Below, one piece after another: positions 5,123-5,974 of a stretch of DNA of 5,974 bases. Position numbers and translations under genes: made by a program. Source of the stretch: Coriobacteriales bacterium. GTDB taxonomy: Bacteria; Actinomycetota; Coriobacteriia; Coriobacteriales; UBA8131. Within the stretch, counting starts at the first letter, position 1, and the number at the start of each line of letters is the position of its first letter. The stretch lies in contig JAITEK010000045.1 of assembly GCA_031282085.1 (NCBI GenBank), forward strand, positions 1-5,974. Reading direction: 5' to 3'. Under the pieces are notes generated by a model. That model was not told where the DNA came from, made no database searches, and saw nothing but the letters and a program-made list of their open reading frames with translations.

Positions 5123-5770
5123 GTGTACCGCCGCGTCGTCAAACGGCTGCTCGACATCGTGCTGAGCGTCATCGCCCTGCCGTTCGTCGGGCTTGTGCTG
5201 TTGGTGCTCGCGCCGCTCATCTATCGGGAGGATAAGGGGCCCGTGTTCTACAACGCGCCGCGCGTTGGCAAAGGCGGCCGCTCCTTCACCATGTATAAGC
5301 TGCGCTCCATGCGCGTGAACGCGCCCGACCTCAAGATGCCGGACGGCTCTACCTACAACGGAGCGGACGACCCGCGCCAAACCAGGATAGGCGCCCTTAT
5401 GCGCAAGACGAGCCTCGACGAGTTGCCCCAGGTGCTCAACGTGCTCAAAGGTGATATGAGCCTCATCGGGCCGCGGCCCGATCTCGCCGAGGAGGTTGCG
5501 CTTTACGAGGGTGATGAGGCGCGCAAACTCGAGGTGCGCCCCGGTATCTCCGGCTACGCGCAGGTCTACGGCCGCAATGCCATCGCCTGGCGCGATCGGC
5601 TTGCGCTCGACGGTTACTACGTGGAGCACCAGAGTTTTGCGCTCGATGTGCGCATATTCTTCAAGACCTTTGCCGTGGTGTTCTCGCAGGAGGGCGTCTA
5701 TGTAGAGGCGTCCACGGAAGAAGATGCGTCGCGCGCTGCGCACTCAACAAAGGAGAACAACGATGTATGA
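5123..5770 (+). CDS. PglC-like monotopic phosphoglycosyl transferase (bacterial sugar transferase) starting glycan assembly
   Basis: Membrane enzyme of 215 aa expected to transfer a sugar phosphate from a UDP-sugar to undecaprenyl phosphate, the first committed step of a lipid-linked glycan. Residues 1-35 are a basic start (MYRRVVKRLLD) and one hydrophobic re-entrant helix. GPVFYNAPRVGKGGRSF and MYKLRSM (39-63) follow. The catalytic Asp-Glu dyad is D99/E100 in TSLDELPQVLNVLKGDMS, followed by GPRP (116-119) and VRPGISGYAQVYGRNAI (138-154). The size equals the minimal PglC form, with no added WcaJ/WbaP N-terminal helices. The Ser-Pro pair that kinks the PglC helix is not seen; Pro20 in ALPF may do this. 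GTG 5123 is preferred; GTG 5072 would overlap the aminotransferase by 20 bases. The 3' end overlaps glf by 8 bases, suggesting coupled translation. The sugar carried is unknown, possibly the neighbouring enzyme's amino sugar. Confidence 0.92.
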   Translation: MYRRVVKRLLDIVLSVIALPFVGLVLLVLAPLIYREDKGPVFYNAPRVGKGGRSFTMYKLRSMRVNAPDLKMPDGSTYNGADDPRQTRIGALMRKTSLDELPQVLNVLKGDMSLIGPRPDLAEEVALYEGDEARKLEVRPGISGYAQVYGRNAIAWRDRLALDGYYVEHQSFALDVRIFFKTFAVVFSQEGVYVEASTEEDASRAAHSTKENNDV

Positions 5771-5974
5771 CTATCTGATAGTGGGCAGTGGCTTGTTCGG
5801 CGCGGTCTGCGCGCGCGAACTCACCGACCAGGGTAAGAGCTGCCTGGTCATCGAGAAGCGCGCGCACGTGGCCGGCAACCTCTACACCGAGGAGCGCGAC
5901 GGCATCTGTGTCCATGTGTACGGCGCGCACATCTTCCACACCGATGACCGGGTGCTATGGGGCTACGTCAACCG
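5763..5974 (+). CDS. glf: UDP-galactopyranose mutase (partial, N-terminal 70 residues)
   Basis: Flavoenzyme that converts UDP-galactopyranose to UDP-galactofuranose, the donor for Galf residues in surface polysaccharides. The visible 70 residues are highly characteristic: MYDYLIVGSGLFGAVCAREL carries the dinucleotide-binding GSGLFG (8-13). The acidic residue at the end of beta-2 (VIEKR, Glu31) would bind the FAD ribose. VAGNLYTE (36-43) and YGAHIFHTDD (53-62) are mutase signatures nearly identical to the E. coli enzyme. ATG 5763 is preceded by a strong AAAGGAG (5749-5755) at seven-base spacing. The gene overlaps the previous stop codon by 8 bases and runs off the right edge; the family is usually about 370-390 aa, so most of it is missing here. 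Confidence 0.95.
   Translation, partial: MYDYLIVGSGLFGAVCARELTDQGKSCLVIEKRAHVAGNLYTEERDGICVHVYGAHIFHTDDRVLWGYVN

Noticed and set aside
5051..5743. Minus-strand ORF of 230 codons opposite the phosphoglycosyl transferase
   Set aside because: It mirrors a well-conserved sugar transferase with an intact catalytic dyad and shows no domain of its own.

Overview
The window looks like chromosomal DNA from a GC-rich Gram-positive actinobacterium, most likely Coriobacteriia (Eggerthellales-like). The main clue is a membrane-anchored LuxR regulator with a 12-helix N-terminal half and no receiver domain, a class strongly expanded in Eggerthella and relatives. A lipoprotein foldase and a galactofuranose-type glycan locus agree with this. 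The assignment is an inference from gene content and base composition by eye, not from a database search.

Left part (1-2118). Positions 1-118 are non-coding and hold a perfect 10-bp inverted repeat and a run of C-tracts, which are G-tracts on the minus strand and fit a G-quadruplex motif. Next is a minus-strand gene (119-1864) for a secreted lipoprotein joining a SurA/PrsA-like chaperone module, a parvulin-like domain without its usual histidines, Glu/Thr-rich linkers, and a C-terminal FKBP domain with an intact active site. Its 254-bp upstream region (1865-2118) has two overlapping, mutually exclusive inverted repeats and a 7-4-7 direct repeat.

Middle (2119-3873). A minus-strand gene encodes the 12-TM LuxR regulator. 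Its start is ambiguous (GTG 3603 preferred, GTG 3798 possible). A sigma70-like promoter and a 17-bp palindrome sit between it and the divergent operon on its right.

Right part (3874-5974). Three tightly packed plus-strand genes form the start of an operon: a DegT/DnrJ/EryC1/StrS sugar aminotransferase, a PglC-like phosphoglycosyl transferase, and UDP-galactopyranose mutase (glf), cut by the window edge. Together they suggest assembly of a lipid-linked surface glycan containing an amino-deoxysugar and galactofuranose: the aminotransferase makes an amino sugar nucleotide, the phosphoglycosyl transferase loads the first sugar phosphate onto polyprenyl phosphate, and Glf supplies UDP-Galf. The divergent LuxR regulator may control this operon, but only its position says so. 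No tRNA, rRNA, CRISPR array or transposase gene was seen.
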